From assembly GCF_003258515.1 (NCBI RefSeq), contig NZ_QGEH01000001.1, positions 2,108,001 to 2,172,000 of the forward strand: DNA of 64,000 nt, written 5' to 3'. The notes under the pieces are model-generated. The model did not search any database and was not told the origin of the DNA. It saw only the letters and a program-made list of their open reading frames with translations. Below, in pieces: positions 32,962 through 41,601 of the stretch. This DNA comes from Marinobacter bohaiensis (GTDB taxonomy: Bacteria > Pseudomonadota > Gammaproteobacteria > Pseudomonadales > Oleiphilaceae). The number at the start of each line of letters is the position of its first letter. Position 1 is the stretch's first letter. The position numbers and the translations under genes are program-made.

Positions 32962-33903
32962 ATGGACTTGATTGTGATTCTGATGCTCCTGGCTTACGTG
33001 GTTTTCGGCTGGCGACTGATCTGCCGGTTCACGATTGCAAAAGGAGGGAAGCGCTGGGTAGGTCATGGACTTGGGGCGATATTCGCGCCTCTTGTGGGCA
33101 TACTGGCAGCGATACCGGTGATACCAGGGAAGGATATTCCCACCACTACTACCCATGTCATCACTGGCGCGGTTATTCTGGCGTTCTTCATCCTTGCCGA
33201 GATCCGAACTCGTAAAACATGGCAAGCTTCTCCAAAGCCAAGGAATGCGCGTGAAGCTTCCAAGGCTGAGGCCACTAAACTCTCCAGCCCATCCAGGGCG
33301 CCAGATAGTAGTGAGACCCCAGCTGAGGGCCTGAAGTTTTCTCTGCGCGATACTGCTGAGATCATCCTGGCCGATGACGTTGTAGACCAGCGAGAGGCTG
33401 AGCTGCTGCTTCGTTTGCTGGACGGCCAAGACATCCTGAAGTTCGATCCCGCGTGCCGGGAATTACACCAGGTTTTGATTGCCAGCCTCGATGACGGGGT
33501 GTTGGATAGCGACGAGGCCGAGGAGATCAAAGCGCTTCTGAGCGAGATCTGCGACCGGCCAATCGAGCGGCCCGCCAAACCTGAGTCGAAGAAGAGGGCG
33601 GCATCGAAGAAGCCAGCGGCCACGACGACTGCCAAACCTAAGCGCTCAAAGTCAGATCCCCGTAAGTCAGCCTCTACCCAGCGCAAACCAGAGGTGGGCG
33701 ATATTCTGGCATTCGCGTACACCGATTCGAAAGGCGACACCTCCGATCGAGAGGTGGAGTACCGGGCCATGACGAAAAAGAATGGTGTCGCCTATCTGAA
33801 GGGAATATGCCAGTCGCGGCGGGCGTTCCGGACCTTCCGGTCTGACCGGATGGATTTCGTTTGTTTTGCCGATACCGGTGAGACTGCTGAGAGTTTTCGT
33901 TAA
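32962..33903 (+). CDS. Membrane protein with TerB-like and WYL-like parts, lysogenic cargo gene
   Basis: A 313-residue protein co-directional with the repressor, 29 bases after it. Two membrane helices lie at about residues 2-20 and 60-82, with a short helical hydrophobic stretch near 40-55. Residues about 125-200 show a twice-repeated acidic helix pattern ('ILADDVVDQREAELLLRLLD', 'SLDDGVLDSDEAEEIKALLS') like TerB domains. A Lys/Ala/Ser linker follows. The last 75 residues ('AFAYTDSKGDTSDREVEYRA', 'YLKGICQSRRAFRTFRSDRM') resemble a WYL ligand-binding domain. Expression in the lysogen is expected, and a role in defence or superinfection exclusion is an inference. Confidence 0.7.
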   Translation: MDLIVILMLLAYVVFGWRLICRFTIAKGGKRWVGHGLGAIFAPLVGILAAIPVIPGKDIPTTTTHVITGAVILAFFILAEIRTRKTWQASPKPRNAREASKAEATKLSSPSRAPDSSETPAEGLKFSLRDTAEIILADDVVDQREAELLLRLLDGQDILKFDPACRELHQVLIASLDDGVLDSDEAEEIKALLSEICDRPIERPAKPESKKRAASKKPAATTTAKPKRSKSDPRKSASTQRKPEVGDILAFAYTDSKGDTSDREVEYRAMTKKNGVAYLKGICQSRRAFRTFRSDRMDFVCFADTGETAESFR

Positions 33904-33934
33904 ATCAGGGCGTGCAAAGAAAGGAGTAGTAACC

Positions 33935-34483
33935 ATGGCCATGACCAGCTGTAAAGAGTGCAAGGCGCAGGTGTCAAGGAAGGCGAAGAAATGCCCGCAG
34001 TGCGGTGTCGATAACCCAGGGGTCACTGCGAAGGATTATATTATCGGTAGCGTGGCCGTAGTGATAGTGCTTACTGCCCTAGTTTCCTTTTTCTCTGACG
34101 GTGATCCAGAGGAAAGAGCAGGGGGCACCGTAAAAGCGGTTACGGATCTTGATCAGGCAGAGGCTCAAAGGGCCAAAGAGGAGGCCTGCAATACGGACCT
34201 TCAGTGCTGGGGCGAGGAAAACTGGTCAGCTGCCACCAACCGGTGTACGAAAGCAATTGAGCGTTTGGCGGAATATGAGGTTAAGTGGACAGACTCCTAC
34301 CCTGACACCAAGTTGAGCCGCCGTGACTGGCTGAATGAAGAAGAGGGTACCCTCAGCTACTACGGTGACCGGGTGCAATTCTCGAACGGCTACGGGGCGT
34401 TCCAGAACTACGTATACCGGTGCGATTACGATCCCAAGACCCAGTCAGTGCTTAACCTTGAGCTAGAGCCCGGAAGGATTTAG
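33935..34483 (+). CDS. Zinc-ribbon plus single-helix membrane protein, lysogenic cargo gene
   Basis: A 182-residue protein. The N-terminal zinc ribbon 'SCKECKAQVSRKAKKCPQCG' is followed by one membrane helix ('IIGSVAVVIVLTALVSFF', about residues 33-50). A C-terminal domain with 'ACNTDLQCWGEEN' and two further cysteines ('RCTKAIERL', 'YRCDYDP') probably lies outside the inner membrane. AAGGAG precedes ATG 33935. It follows the TerB/WYL-like gene by 31 bases, and its stop overlaps the converging end of D by 4 bases. Confidence 0.7.
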   Translation: MAMTSCKECKAQVSRKAKKCPQCGVDNPGVTAKDYIIGSVAVVIVLTALVSFFSDGDPEERAGGTVKAVTDLDQAEAQRAKEEACNTDLQCWGEENWSAATNRCTKAIERLAEYEVKWTDSYPDTKLSRRDWLNEEEGTLSYYGDRVQFSNGYGAFQNYVYRCDYDPKTQSVLNLELEPGRI

Positions 34484-35466
34484 GCCTGCAGTGTTTCAGC
34501 CTCCAAGCTTGTCACCAGGCCAGAATCACTCAAACTGTGACTGGCCCTGGTTACCACCCATTCCCGCCCGTTGATCTGCCGCTTGAATCCCTCCGTGCGT
34601 AGCTGCCATTCCGGACCAACGTCCGGGCGGCCGGTGGCCAGCGTGATCGACAGTTCAGCCTCCCCACGGTTCAGCCGGCGCAGCTCTGCCTGTGCCGCGG
34701 CCTTTGCCTCGCTCTCATTGGCGTAGGTACCCCGCAGCCGCTTTACCCGTTCGTCCGTGCCCACCTGGATCTGAACCTGCTGACCAGCGTCGACATCGTC
34801 CCAGAAGGCGATGACGCCGGTGTAGCCGTCGCGATCGGTTTCTCGGTAGGTGCCGTTGTCACTGCTGCGGGGATTGATGGTGATGGAGGGCAGGGCGGTA
34901 CCGCCGGCGGTGGCCGCTTCTCCTCGAGGAGTGAATAGAAGCCTGCCCGCTTTTACGGTGGCGATGGCGTCGTGGCGTTCGCCCAGCCGAGTGAGGAGGT
35001 TCAGATCGGATTCGTCGGTCTGGTCCAGGTGCTCGATGCTGATCGTTGCCAGGTTACCGCCGATGACTGGCTCCAGTTCATTTTCCCGGGCGATGGTGGT
35101 TACCAGATCGCTGAGTGTTACCTGGTCCCAGCTTCGGGTTCGTCGTGTGGGCAGGCCGTTGCGCATGTCGGCACTGCGGGCGGTAATGTTCAGTACGTTC
35201 GGTGCCCAGCTGTAGGAGGCCTCGTCGACGATGAACAGGCCCTTATCGAACAGCGCCTGGCCTTTCCATCCGATGGCCAGCTGGATCTCGGCTCCCTTGG
35301 GTGGGATTTCCAGGGCGTTGTCGTGGTCGCTGAGCGTGAGGGACAGGGTGTCTGCTTCATCGCCTGGTGTTTCGTCCAGGGTGAGGTCGATCAGCCTGCC
35401 GTTGACGGTTGGCGTGATGTTGCGGCCGTTCACCACGAGACGGTAATCAGGGGCGCGGTGCTGCAT
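34480..35466 (-). CDS. D: Phage late control / tail protein gpD
   Basis: A 328-residue gpD homologue, forming the hub of the contractile tail together with gpV and gpT. Conserved parts are 'RAPDYRLVVNGRNITPTVNGRLIDLTLDE', 'LDQTDESDLNLLTRLGERHDA' and 'KAGRLLFTPRGEA'. It ends the F-D tail operon; its start overlaps the U stop by one base. Confidence 0.93.
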   Translation of the reverse strand: MQHRAPDYRLVVNGRNITPTVNGRLIDLTLDETPGDEADTLSLTLSDHDNALEIPPKGAEIQLAIGWKGQALFDKGLFIVDEASYSWAPNVLNITARSADMRNGLPTRRTRSWDQVTLSDLVTTIARENELEPVIGGNLATISIEHLDQTDESDLNLLTRLGERHDAIATVKAGRLLFTPRGEAATAGGTALPSITINPRSSDNGTYRETDRDGYTGVIAFWDDVDAGQQVQIQVGTDERVKRLRGTYANESEAKAAAQAELRRLNRGEAELSITLATGRPDVGPEWQLRTEGFKRQINGREWVVTRASHSLSDSGLVTSLEAETLQA

Positions 35467-35942
35467 TACGCCACGCTCCCGTTATTCCGGCGCGGCTGGT
35501 ACAGGCCCAGCCCGATTGCGACGTCTCGGCTCGTGGCTGCGCGGTCTCGGAATGCCTGGAAGTCGTCTTCATCCAGGCGCACCAGGTTGATGGTGAACTC
35601 GATTTTGCGGGGCACGCCATCGGAGAAGAACGCGGTGCTGGTCTCGCTCACGCTGGTGACGCCCCAGAACCCGTAGACCCTGCCGGAACCCTCGATAAGC
35701 GGCCATGCCTTGCCTTCATCGGCCATGATGCGCACGTCGTCCAGGGTGACCCGGCCACCGGTGAGCTCGGGGTACAGGGTGCCCGTGAGAGTGATCGTGT
35801 CCTCCCCCGGGCCCGTGTACTGATATGCAGGCCGCTGGCCAACTCGGTTCTGGCTGGGGTGGCGCCACTGGGTGCTGCGCTGCAGCTGCTGGTAAGGCAG
35901 GGACTGCACCTCGAAGACGAACATGCCGAGGGTCATCATCAT
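35466..35942 (-). CDS. U: Phage tail protein gpU
   Basis: A 158-residue gpU homologue: 'MMMTLGMFVFEVQSLPYQQLQR' is the family's recognisable start and 'YTGPGEDTITLTGTLYPEL' its central motif. gpU is needed for tail completion. Six bases lie between the T stop and its start. Confidence 0.93.
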   Translation of the reverse strand: MMMTLGMFVFEVQSLPYQQLQRSTQWRHPSQNRVGQRPAYQYTGPGEDTITLTGTLYPELTGGRVTLDDVRIMADEGKAWPLIEGSGRVYGFWGVTSVSETSTAFFSDGVPRKIEFTINLVRLDEDDFQAFRDRAATSRDVAIGLGLYQPRRNNGSVA

Positions 35943-35948
35943 GGCGGG

Positions 35949-38054
35949 TTACTCCCTGTCGTACAGTGCGCTGCGGGCACGGGTGGCTTTGCGGCGATCG
36001 CGCTCCTGGAGAATCCGCTCCACCTGAGCCGCGATTTCACGCTCGTTCTGGCCCGGTGCTGCATAGACGTTGATCGTTACGCTGTCTCCGGCGGTCGCTG
36101 CCGCAGGCGTTCCGGTGGCGATCGGCGGCCGGTTGTCGAACTGAACACCCGCTGCTGCGGGCAGGGCGGATGCACCAATGGCGATGCCGGCACCGACGCT
36201 GCGCACCCGCTTGCCAAACCCGCTGACCTGCTTCAGCGCTGCCGGCTCCTGCTTCTGAATGCCTTTGCGGTATCCCTCGAGGGTGTCTTGCCCGGCGCTC
36301 ATGAATACCCGGGACGGTGACTTGATGCCCAGAACGCCCTTGAACCAGCCGATGGTTTTCTGGCCGGCGTTGACGATGGTGTCTTTCACCTTGTCCAGGC
36401 CGCCCAGCAGGCCACCGACCAGACCATCAATGATCATGGAGCCGAAGCCGGAGAACTTGGCAGGCAGGCTCTTGAAGAAGTCCATAATGGCGCCCCAGTT
36501 TTTGTATATCAGGTAACCGGCGCCGGCGATCGCGGCGATGATCAAGCCGATGGGGTTAGCGGTGAGCGCCACGCCGATGGCTTTGATACCGGCTGCAACG
36601 GCCGGCAAACCGCCGGCCAGGCCGACCACTGCCCCGGTGGCCATGAAGATGGCCTTGCTAAAGGCGAGTATGGCCATGATCGGCTTCATGGCCAGAACCA
36701 CGGCGAGAATCATGCCCAGGTTATCGAACCCTCCCACCAATGTGGCCAGATTGGTGGCGATCAGGCCCAGCGTTTTAGCGGTCGAGGCGGCACCGACGGC
36801 GATGTCACGCAGCACCGGGATGGCGTTCTTGAGTTTCGTGCCGAAGTTGGAGGCGAACGCGCTGACCTGGTCCCGGTTCTCTCGCATCCAGGCAGACAGA
36901 TCGCCCATCATGTCGGTGATGGCGGGCATCAGCTCTGCACCGATGGTGTTCTTCATGCCGGCCATGCCCAGTTGGGCGTCCAGCATGGCATCCTTGAAGG
37001 CCTCCGCGTCTCGTGCGGCCTTTTCGCTGAGCACGTAGCCGGTGGCCCGGGCATCCTTTCTCAACGCCTGCAGCCCTGCGCTGCCGTCCTTCATCATGTT
37101 GACCATGGCCACGCCTTCACGGCCGAACAGCTGCGCGGCGATCGCTACCCGCTGGGACTGGTTTTCGACGGATGACAGGCGGTCTGCGACCACTTCCAGG
37201 CTCTTCTCCGGCGTCAGTTTTGCCAGATCTTCGGCAGACAGCCCCAATTCCTCGTAGGCCTTGCGGGCGGCGCCGGTGCCTTGCGTTGCTTCGCCCATTC
37301 GTTTGACGAACCGCTCCAGGCTGGAATCGAATTTCTCGGTAGACACGCCAGAGCGCTCAGCCGCGTATCGGAGTTCCTGGAACGGGCCAAGGGCAATGCC
37401 GATCTTGTCGCCTGTTTTCGCTACCTGGTCGCCCAGGGTGGCGGTGGAATTGGCGATACCGAAGATGCCGGCGGCAGCGCCAGCACCCACCAGAGCCGTG
37501 CGGCGACCGAACCGGCCTACCTCGCCGGTCATGTTGCTGAACTTGCCGGAGATATCGGCCTTGCCCAGCTGGTCTAGGTATTTCCGCTGGCGTTGGATTC
37601 GGTGGTTTGTGGCCTGCATCTGATCGGCCAGGCGCCTTTCCTCGCCGGAGAGGTTGCGCACATCGACACCGGCATCATTCAGCCGCTTACGGACTTTGCC
37701 CAGCTCCTTGCGCTGATCCTGGCCCTTACGGGTGAACTTCTCTACCTCCTCCCGGGCCTTGTTGTACTCGCTCCTCAGCTTGGATGTTGGCTTGCTGGTG
37801 GTGCGCAGCTCATGGCCCAGGCGGCGTACTCGCTCCTGGGATTCAGCCAGGGCCTTGGCGTTCTTGCCCAGGGCATCGTCCATCCGGCGGAAGGATGAGA
37901 TATCACGCTGGGAGCTCTGCAACTGCTTGGTTTCCGCCTGGGCCTGTTTCAGCGCCCGGGCGGTACCGGTGGTGGTTGCGTCGATCTTCTTGAGGGGTTT
38001 GGTGAGCTTGTCTCGGGCGGCGAGTACCACCTGCAGGTCGAGGTTCTTGGCCAT
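35949..38054 (-). CDS. T: Phage tail tape measure protein gpT
   Basis: A 701-residue tape measure. The first 180 residues are charged coiled coil ('KNLDLQVVLAARDKLTKPLKKID'), followed by a TP901-type region ('GDQVAKTGDKIGIALGPFQELRYA') and hydrophobic segments around 450-560. The C-terminal 'KSPSRVFMSAGQDTLEGYRKG' is typical for this family. Its length should set tail length. ATG 38054 shares its A with the stop of E' (TAATG). Confidence 0.93.
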   Translation of the reverse strand: MAKNLDLQVVLAARDKLTKPLKKIDATTTGTARALKQAQAETKQLQSSQRDISSFRRMDDALGKNAKALAESQERVRRLGHELRTTSKPTSKLRSEYNKAREEVEKFTRKGQDQRKELGKVRKRLNDAGVDVRNLSGEERRLADQMQATNHRIQRQRKYLDQLGKADISGKFSNMTGEVGRFGRRTALVGAGAAAGIFGIANSTATLGDQVAKTGDKIGIALGPFQELRYAAERSGVSTEKFDSSLERFVKRMGEATQGTGAARKAYEELGLSAEDLAKLTPEKSLEVVADRLSSVENQSQRVAIAAQLFGREGVAMVNMMKDGSAGLQALRKDARATGYVLSEKAARDAEAFKDAMLDAQLGMAGMKNTIGAELMPAITDMMGDLSAWMRENRDQVSAFASNFGTKLKNAIPVLRDIAVGAASTAKTLGLIATNLATLVGGFDNLGMILAVVLAMKPIMAILAFSKAIFMATGAVVGLAGGLPAVAAGIKAIGVALTANPIGLIIAAIAGAGYLIYKNWGAIMDFFKSLPAKFSGFGSMIIDGLVGGLLGGLDKVKDTIVNAGQKTIGWFKGVLGIKSPSRVFMSAGQDTLEGYRKGIQKQEPAALKQVSGFGKRVRSVGAGIAIGASALPAAAGVQFDNRPPIATGTPAAATAGDSVTINVYAAPGQNEREIAAQVERILQERDRRKATRARSALYDRE

Positions 38055-38170
38055 TACTCCTCCGTCGAGCTGCGCCTGCGGGCGTGTTCCCGCCACTCCA
38101 TGAGTTCTGAAAGGGGCATGTCGTTCATGTCTGACGGCCGCCAATGGAAGATGGCGGCGATGTCAGCCAT
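38054..38170 (-). CDS. E': Phage tail protein E' (P2 GpE family), made as E-E' frameshift fusion
   Basis: A 38-residue reading frame 'MADIAAIFHWRPSDMNDMPL...' that matches the small P2 GpE family ('F-H-W-x-P-S-D-M', 'LMEWREHARRR'). It is open well upstream of its ATG, in the -1 frame relative to E, back to the TTTTTTG site at 38218-38224. Ribosomes slipping there would make an E-E' fusion, the tail assembly chaperone known from P2 and lambda G-GT logic. Confidence 0.85.
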   Translation of the reverse strand: MADIAAIFHWRPSDMNDMPLSELMEWREHARRRSSTEE

Positions 38171-38193
38171 GGCGTCGTCTACGCGGTGTGGAA

Positions 38194-38478
38194 TTACCCC
38201 TTCAACCGCTTCGGCAGCAAAAAACCGGCGATCTCGGTACCGCAGGCAGCCAGATCGGCCGGGTCCATCTCCCGCACTTCCTGTTCGGTGAGGCTTGGGT
38301 TGCTGATACGCGGTAGTACCTTGGTCATGCTGTCCACGTCCATGTTGATCAGATCTGCCAGGGACAGGCCCCGCAGTTCGCCGGAGGCCGGCTTGCGCAG
38401 TGTGAGCTTGGCCACCTCCTCCTGGTTACGCTTGATCGGGGTGTCCAGCTCGACGGTTGCAGTTACGGGCTTACTCAT
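38194..38478 (-). CDS. E: Phage tail assembly protein gpE
   Basis: A 94-residue P2 gpE-type tail assembly chaperone: 'VTATVELDTPIKRNQEEVAKLTLRKP' and 'GELRGLSLADLINMDVDSM' are the family's core. Near its end the in-frame codons GGT TTT TTG contain the slippery heptamer T-TTT-TTG, eight codons before the stop. Confidence 0.92.
   Translation of the reverse strand: MSKPVTATVELDTPIKRNQEEVAKLTLRKPASGELRGLSLADLINMDVDSMTKVLPRISNPSLTEQEVREMDPADLAACGTEIAGFLLPKRLKG
38218..38224 (-). promoter_or_regulatory. Programmed -1 ribosomal frameshift site TTTTTTG
   Basis: The heptamer T TTT TTG is in the E frame. After a -1 slip the frame continues GCT GCC GAA GCG ... and runs without a stop into the E' sequence. 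Both the heptamer and the gene pair match the P2 arrangement. Confidence 0.85.
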
Positions 38479-38490
38479 GAATCAGGGTCC

Positions 38491-39000
38491 TTACAGGCCA
38501 ATGTTGCGGCGGTGTTCGGCCAGGCGGTCCTGGCCACGGATGCGCTCCACCATGCCGGGCACGTCGATCTCGACCACTTCCTCACCGCCGATGGTGAGCT
38601 TGTAGTAGCTGATGGAGGTGGTGACGGACAGAGTGTTGTCGCTGCCGGATTCGGCATCACCCATTGCGATCTCGCGGTGACGGCCACGAACCACGATTTC
38701 CACGGGCAGGGTCTCGCCGGTGTCGTCGCGCTGGTAGCTGCCGGAGAAGCGCAGCAGGTCGGCGTCCAGCTGGCTGGTACCGAAGTTGTCGAACAGGGCG
38801 GGGATGATTCCCGCGGGTGTCCACTGGAACTCCATCTTCTCCATGCCCTGGTCGATATCCACCGGGGCATTCATGCCACCGCCGCGGAACTCCTCCATCT
38901 GGCGGACCATGGGCGGCAGGGTGAGGGAGGCGATCTGGCCCTGCCAGTTATCGCCGTTGCCGAACAGGTTGAAGTGCTTCAGCTTCTTGGGAAGTGCCAT
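38491..39000 (-). CDS. FII: Phage major tail tube protein gpFII
   Basis: A 169-residue tail tube protein: 'MALPKKLKHFNLFGNGDNWQG', 'MVRQMEEFRGGGMNAPVDID' and 'MEKMEFQWTPAGIIPALFDNF' are typical of P2 FII. It forms the inner tube of the contractile tail. It is 11 bases downstream of FI. Confidence 0.95.
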   Translation of the reverse strand: MALPKKLKHFNLFGNGDNWQGQIASLTLPPMVRQMEEFRGGGMNAPVDIDQGMEKMEFQWTPAGIIPALFDNFGTSQLDADLLRFSGSYQRDDTGETLPVEIVVRGRHREIAMGDAESGSDNTLSVTTSISYYKLTIGGEEVVEIDVPGMVERIRGQDRLAEHRRNIGL

Positions 39001-39011
39001 GGTTCAGCTCC

Positions 39012-40526
39012 TTATGCGTTCACACGGGCGGCGAAGTCGGCCAGGTACCGGTCGGTGATCCGCTGACGGAACAGCAGGTTCTCCAGCGGCGGTACCGGGG
39101 TGTAGTCGTAGTCGATGTACAGCTTGCCGGCCTTCAGGGTGTCTTCGGTGTTGATTTCCGGATCCAACCAGGCGTTGGCATCCACGATCAGGCCCAGGAG
39201 TTTGAGCTCGCGGAACTTGGCGTTGATCCCTTCCAGGATGTCCTTGGCCAGTGACGGGTGCATGGGCTTGTCCACGGCCCACATGTGCGCCTCTGCGATG
39301 GTGTCAGCCAGGATCTGGGCGGTGCGAGTGTAGTTCTCGAACGCGAACAGCGGATCCGAGCTGCAGGTTCGGGAGCCCCAGAAGCGGAAGCCGTCACGCT
39401 GGATCAGGGTGGTGACTTCGTTGGCGTTGAGCAGGCCGGCGTCGGTGTTCGGGTCTTGCAGATCCCAGTGCACGTCCTTGTCGATGCCGGTGACGCCGTT
39501 CACCGCCACGTTGGACAGTGTCTTGTGCCAGCCCACCTGCTGGTCGATCTTCGCGCGCAGCCCCATGGCGCGGGCCACGGCGGCGGCCTGTTCCACGGTT
39601 GCGGTGTTGACGTTAAACGCGGTGAAGTCCGGCCAGATCAGCATCAGTTCCCGGGCGCCAAAGCCGTTGCGGTAGAGGATGGCCTCGGAGATGGTTTGGC
39701 AGTTGTTCGCGTAGGCATAGGCGAATGCCCGGAGCTTCTGGGCGATAGTGACCAGCTCGGCGGTGACGTTCTCAGTATCGAGACCAGGAACACCCAGAAT
39801 GCGGGGTTTGACGCCCAGGTTCTGCTCGGCGGCCAATAGTGCCTTCATTCCGGTTTTCTTGCCCTGGGCGTTGGTGGTGCCGATCAGGTTGGCTTCCGTG
39901 GCGGCTTCGTCAGCGCCTTCTTCCACCCGAACCACCACCATGACCGGTGAGGTTTGGTCGCCGATTGCGTCCAGGGCCTTGGGCAGGGTGCCTGTGGTAC
40001 CGGCGTTGCCGATTGCCTCGTCAATGCGAGTGACCAGCACCGGAGTATCCAGCGGGAAGGGCTCGTTCTCGCCACCGGCCAGGGTGGTGAAGTCCACGGC
40101 GTTGACCAGGCCAGAGCCATCATTGCCGGCATCGTTGGCAGCGGTGACCAGGGCAGAGGCCTCGGCGCTGCCGTTGATGGCGGTAACCACCTGGTTGGCG
40201 GTGCTGGTGATCTCGCCGGAGGCGTCGGTAGCCAGGGTGACGGTGATGTCGTTGCCACTGACGCTCACAGCCAGCGCTTCGGAATTGGCCGCCGGATCCA
40301 CATACTGAACTCGGATCTGGTTGCCGGCAGTACCGACGGCCGCAGCGGTGATGAGCACATCCGCGTTAGCAGCAATGGCCGGAACAACGGCTTCAGCCGC
40401 CACGCCGGGCAGGGCATCAGGGGCTGTCGCCACCAGACCGATAACGGCGGTGGAAACAGTGCGAATGGTACGGGTGCCTTCGTTAACCTCAAGCACCCGG
40501 ACGCCGTGGTGGTATTGGTCGGGCAT
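39012..40526 (-). CDS. FI: Phage tail sheath protein gpFI with N-terminal domain insertion
   Basis: A 504-residue sheath protein, about 100 residues longer than P2 FI (396). The ends are typical: '[20 protein letters not shown]' with '[14 protein letters not shown]' at the start, and '[20 protein letters not shown]' with '[15 protein letters not shown]' at the end. The extra segment is about residues 45-155 ('[20 protein letters not shown]', '[20 protein letters not shown]', '[19 protein letters not shown]'). It is Gly/Ala/Val/Thr-rich and beta-like, and probably projects from the sheath surface. Confidence 0.93.
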   Translation of the reverse strand: MPDQYHHGVRVLEVNEGTRTIRTVSTAVIGLVATAPDALPGVAAEAVVPAIAANADVLITAAAVGTAGNQIRVQYVDPAANSEALAVSVSGNDITVTLATDASGEITSTANQVVTAINGSAEASALVTAANDAGNDGSGLVNAVDFTTLAGGENEPFPLDTPVLVTRIDEAIGNAGTTGTLPKALDAIGDQTSPVMVVVRVEEGADEAATEANLIGTTNAQGKKTGMKALLAAEQNLGVKPRILGVPGLDTENVTAELVTIAQKLRAFAYAYANNCQTISEAILYRNGFGARELMLIWPDFTAFNVNTATVEQAAAVARAMGLRAKIDQQVGWHKTLSNVAVNGVTGIDKDVHWDLQDPNTDAGLLNANEVTTLIQRDGFRFWGSRTCSSDPLFAFENYTRTAQILADTIAEAHMWAVDKPMHPSLAKDILEGINAKFRELKLLGLIVDANAWLDPEINTEDTLKAGKLYIDYDYTPVPPLENLLFRQRITDRYLADFAARVNA

Positions 40527-40603
40527 GACGCCTCCTGGTCATCTCAATGGCGGTGTTTTAACTGCCATGATGAACGCTGAAGGCTGAGAGGCTAGGGTGT
40601 GGA

Positions 40604-40626
40604 TTTGTGGCAGTGAGGCATACAAA
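40604..40626 (-). promoter_or_regulatory. Candidate Ogr/Delta-type late activator site upstream of FI
   Basis: On the minus strand it reads TTTGTAT-N10-CACAAA, a palindrome with TTTGT and ACAAA arms. Its centre is about 89 bases upstream of the FI start, leaving room for activation at about -55. Two near-identical sites lie at 52325-52347 and 45762-45784. Confidence 0.65.
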
Positions 40627-40644
40627 AAAGGGCAAGTTCAGCCC
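40624..40644 (-). terminator. Rho-independent terminator after the lysin-like gene, before FI
   Basis: On the minus strand: GGGC - 7 bases containing the TGA stop of the preceding gene - GCCC followed by six T. It ends the transcript coming from the V-G block and separates it from the FI operon, as expected for two independently controlled P2 late operons. Confidence 0.7.
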
Positions 40645-41063
40645 GTAGGAACGAGCATCGGAGACAGCAGAAGGTCCCTCGGGGTTATTCTGTGACTTCT
40701 GTCGCCACGAAGCAACGGGCAGCCCGCCTGCTCGAATGCCCAGGCGATCAGCTCAGAACAGAACCAGGCATCCTGTTCCTGCCAGTTACGGCGAAAACCC
40801 CAGCCGAGAATACCCGCCCAGTCGTAGGGCCGTCCGATCTGGCTGCGAGCGGCCTCGATCGCCTCCACGGACCCCGGCACCTGGAATTGTGCGCAGGCCA
40901 GGGTGGGTTCGGGATTCCGGATGGAGACGCCGTAGCGGGCTGTAGCTCCCAGCAACCGCCCATCAGCCAGCACCAGATCCACGTGGCTATACGGTGACCA
41001 GGTGGCCCATCGGATCACCTGGCTGCCGATGCCTTTGGTGGTGGAGAATTGCAGGGTGATCAT
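40638..41063 (-). CDS. YiiX/NlpC-P60-like cysteine hydrolase
   Basis: A 141-residue protein of the permuted papain-like (YiiX/YebB, NlpC/P60) type: His in 'WSPYSHVDLVLADG' and Cys in 'DAWFCSELIAWAFEQAG' form the expected permuted catalytic pair. In bacteria such enzymes act on peptidoglycan peptides or lipids. It lies after the tail-fibre assembly gene, where P2 has none, so it may be a tail-associated or entry enzyme. Overlaps the upstream gene by 4 bases. Confidence 0.75.
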   Translation of the reverse strand: MITLQFSTTKGIGSQVIRWATWSPYSHVDLVLADGRLLGATARYGVSIRNPEPTLACAQFQVPGSVEAIEAARSQIGRPYDWAGILGWGFRRNWQEQDAWFCSELIAWAFEQAGCPLLRGDRSHRITPRDLLLSPMLVPTG

Positions 41064-41596
41064 TCCGGGCCCAAGGCGTCCAGCTGGTCCACGTGACCCT
41101 GCGCGACAGCCTCGGCGTCTGAATCAGCGGCTGCATCAACTGCCGCTTTTCCCTGCAGGCGAATGCTGCGCACCTGGGACAAGACGCCACGCCAGGAATG
41201 CCCGGTCTGGATTATGTCCTGGGCTGCGGCGCTGGCACTCATGCCTGCCGCGTCCGCCCAGACCTGCACCTCCGAAGGGACAGCGTCAGACGGCTCGCCA
41301 GCATCCTGCCACTGTTGCGCGGCGCGCTCCGCCTCGCGGTACTCCTGTTCCACTAGGTCGCCAGGACTCACAAAACGCGCACGCGCTCGGCCAGCTGCGC
41401 GGTCAATATCTGCCTTCAGCAGTTCCCGGCTGCGCGGCTCTGGTGGAGCCGGAGGGCTGAATACTTCGCCATCCCAATTCCACCCTTCGCTCACATCAGA
41501 ACTGCAGGGTTCCCAATGCAACGCAGGATGATAGCGTCCCACTGGGTCCATGTCCGTGATTTCGGCCACGGTGCCATTTTGGATAAGTGCCCACAT
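41060..41596 (-). CDS. Putative tail fibre assembly protein (gpG-like position)
   Basis: A 178-residue protein following the tail fibre gene. The N-terminus 'MWALIQNGTVAEITDMDPVGRYHPALHW' is a receptor-type cap seen in phage tail fibre accessory proteins. The middle ('PPEPRSRELLKADIDRAAGRARARFVS', 'REAERAAQQWQDAGE') is helical. This resembles tail-fibre assembly/chaperone proteins with DUF4376-like C-termini, though the match is approximate. Confidence 0.6.
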   Translation of the reverse strand: MWALIQNGTVAEITDMDPVGRYHPALHWEPCSSDVSEGWNWDGEVFSPPAPPEPRSRELLKADIDRAAGRARARFVSPGDLVEQEYREAERAAQQWQDAGEPSDAVPSEVQVWADAAGMSASAAAQDIIQTGHSWRGVLSQVRSIRLQGKAAVDAAADSDAEAVAQGHVDQLDALGPE

Positions 41597-41601
41597 AACT
41601 A

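Noticed and set aside
38055-38193. Treating the region between T and E as noncoding
   Set aside because: It contains the E' frame joined to E by the TTTTTTG slip site, so it was annotated as coding.
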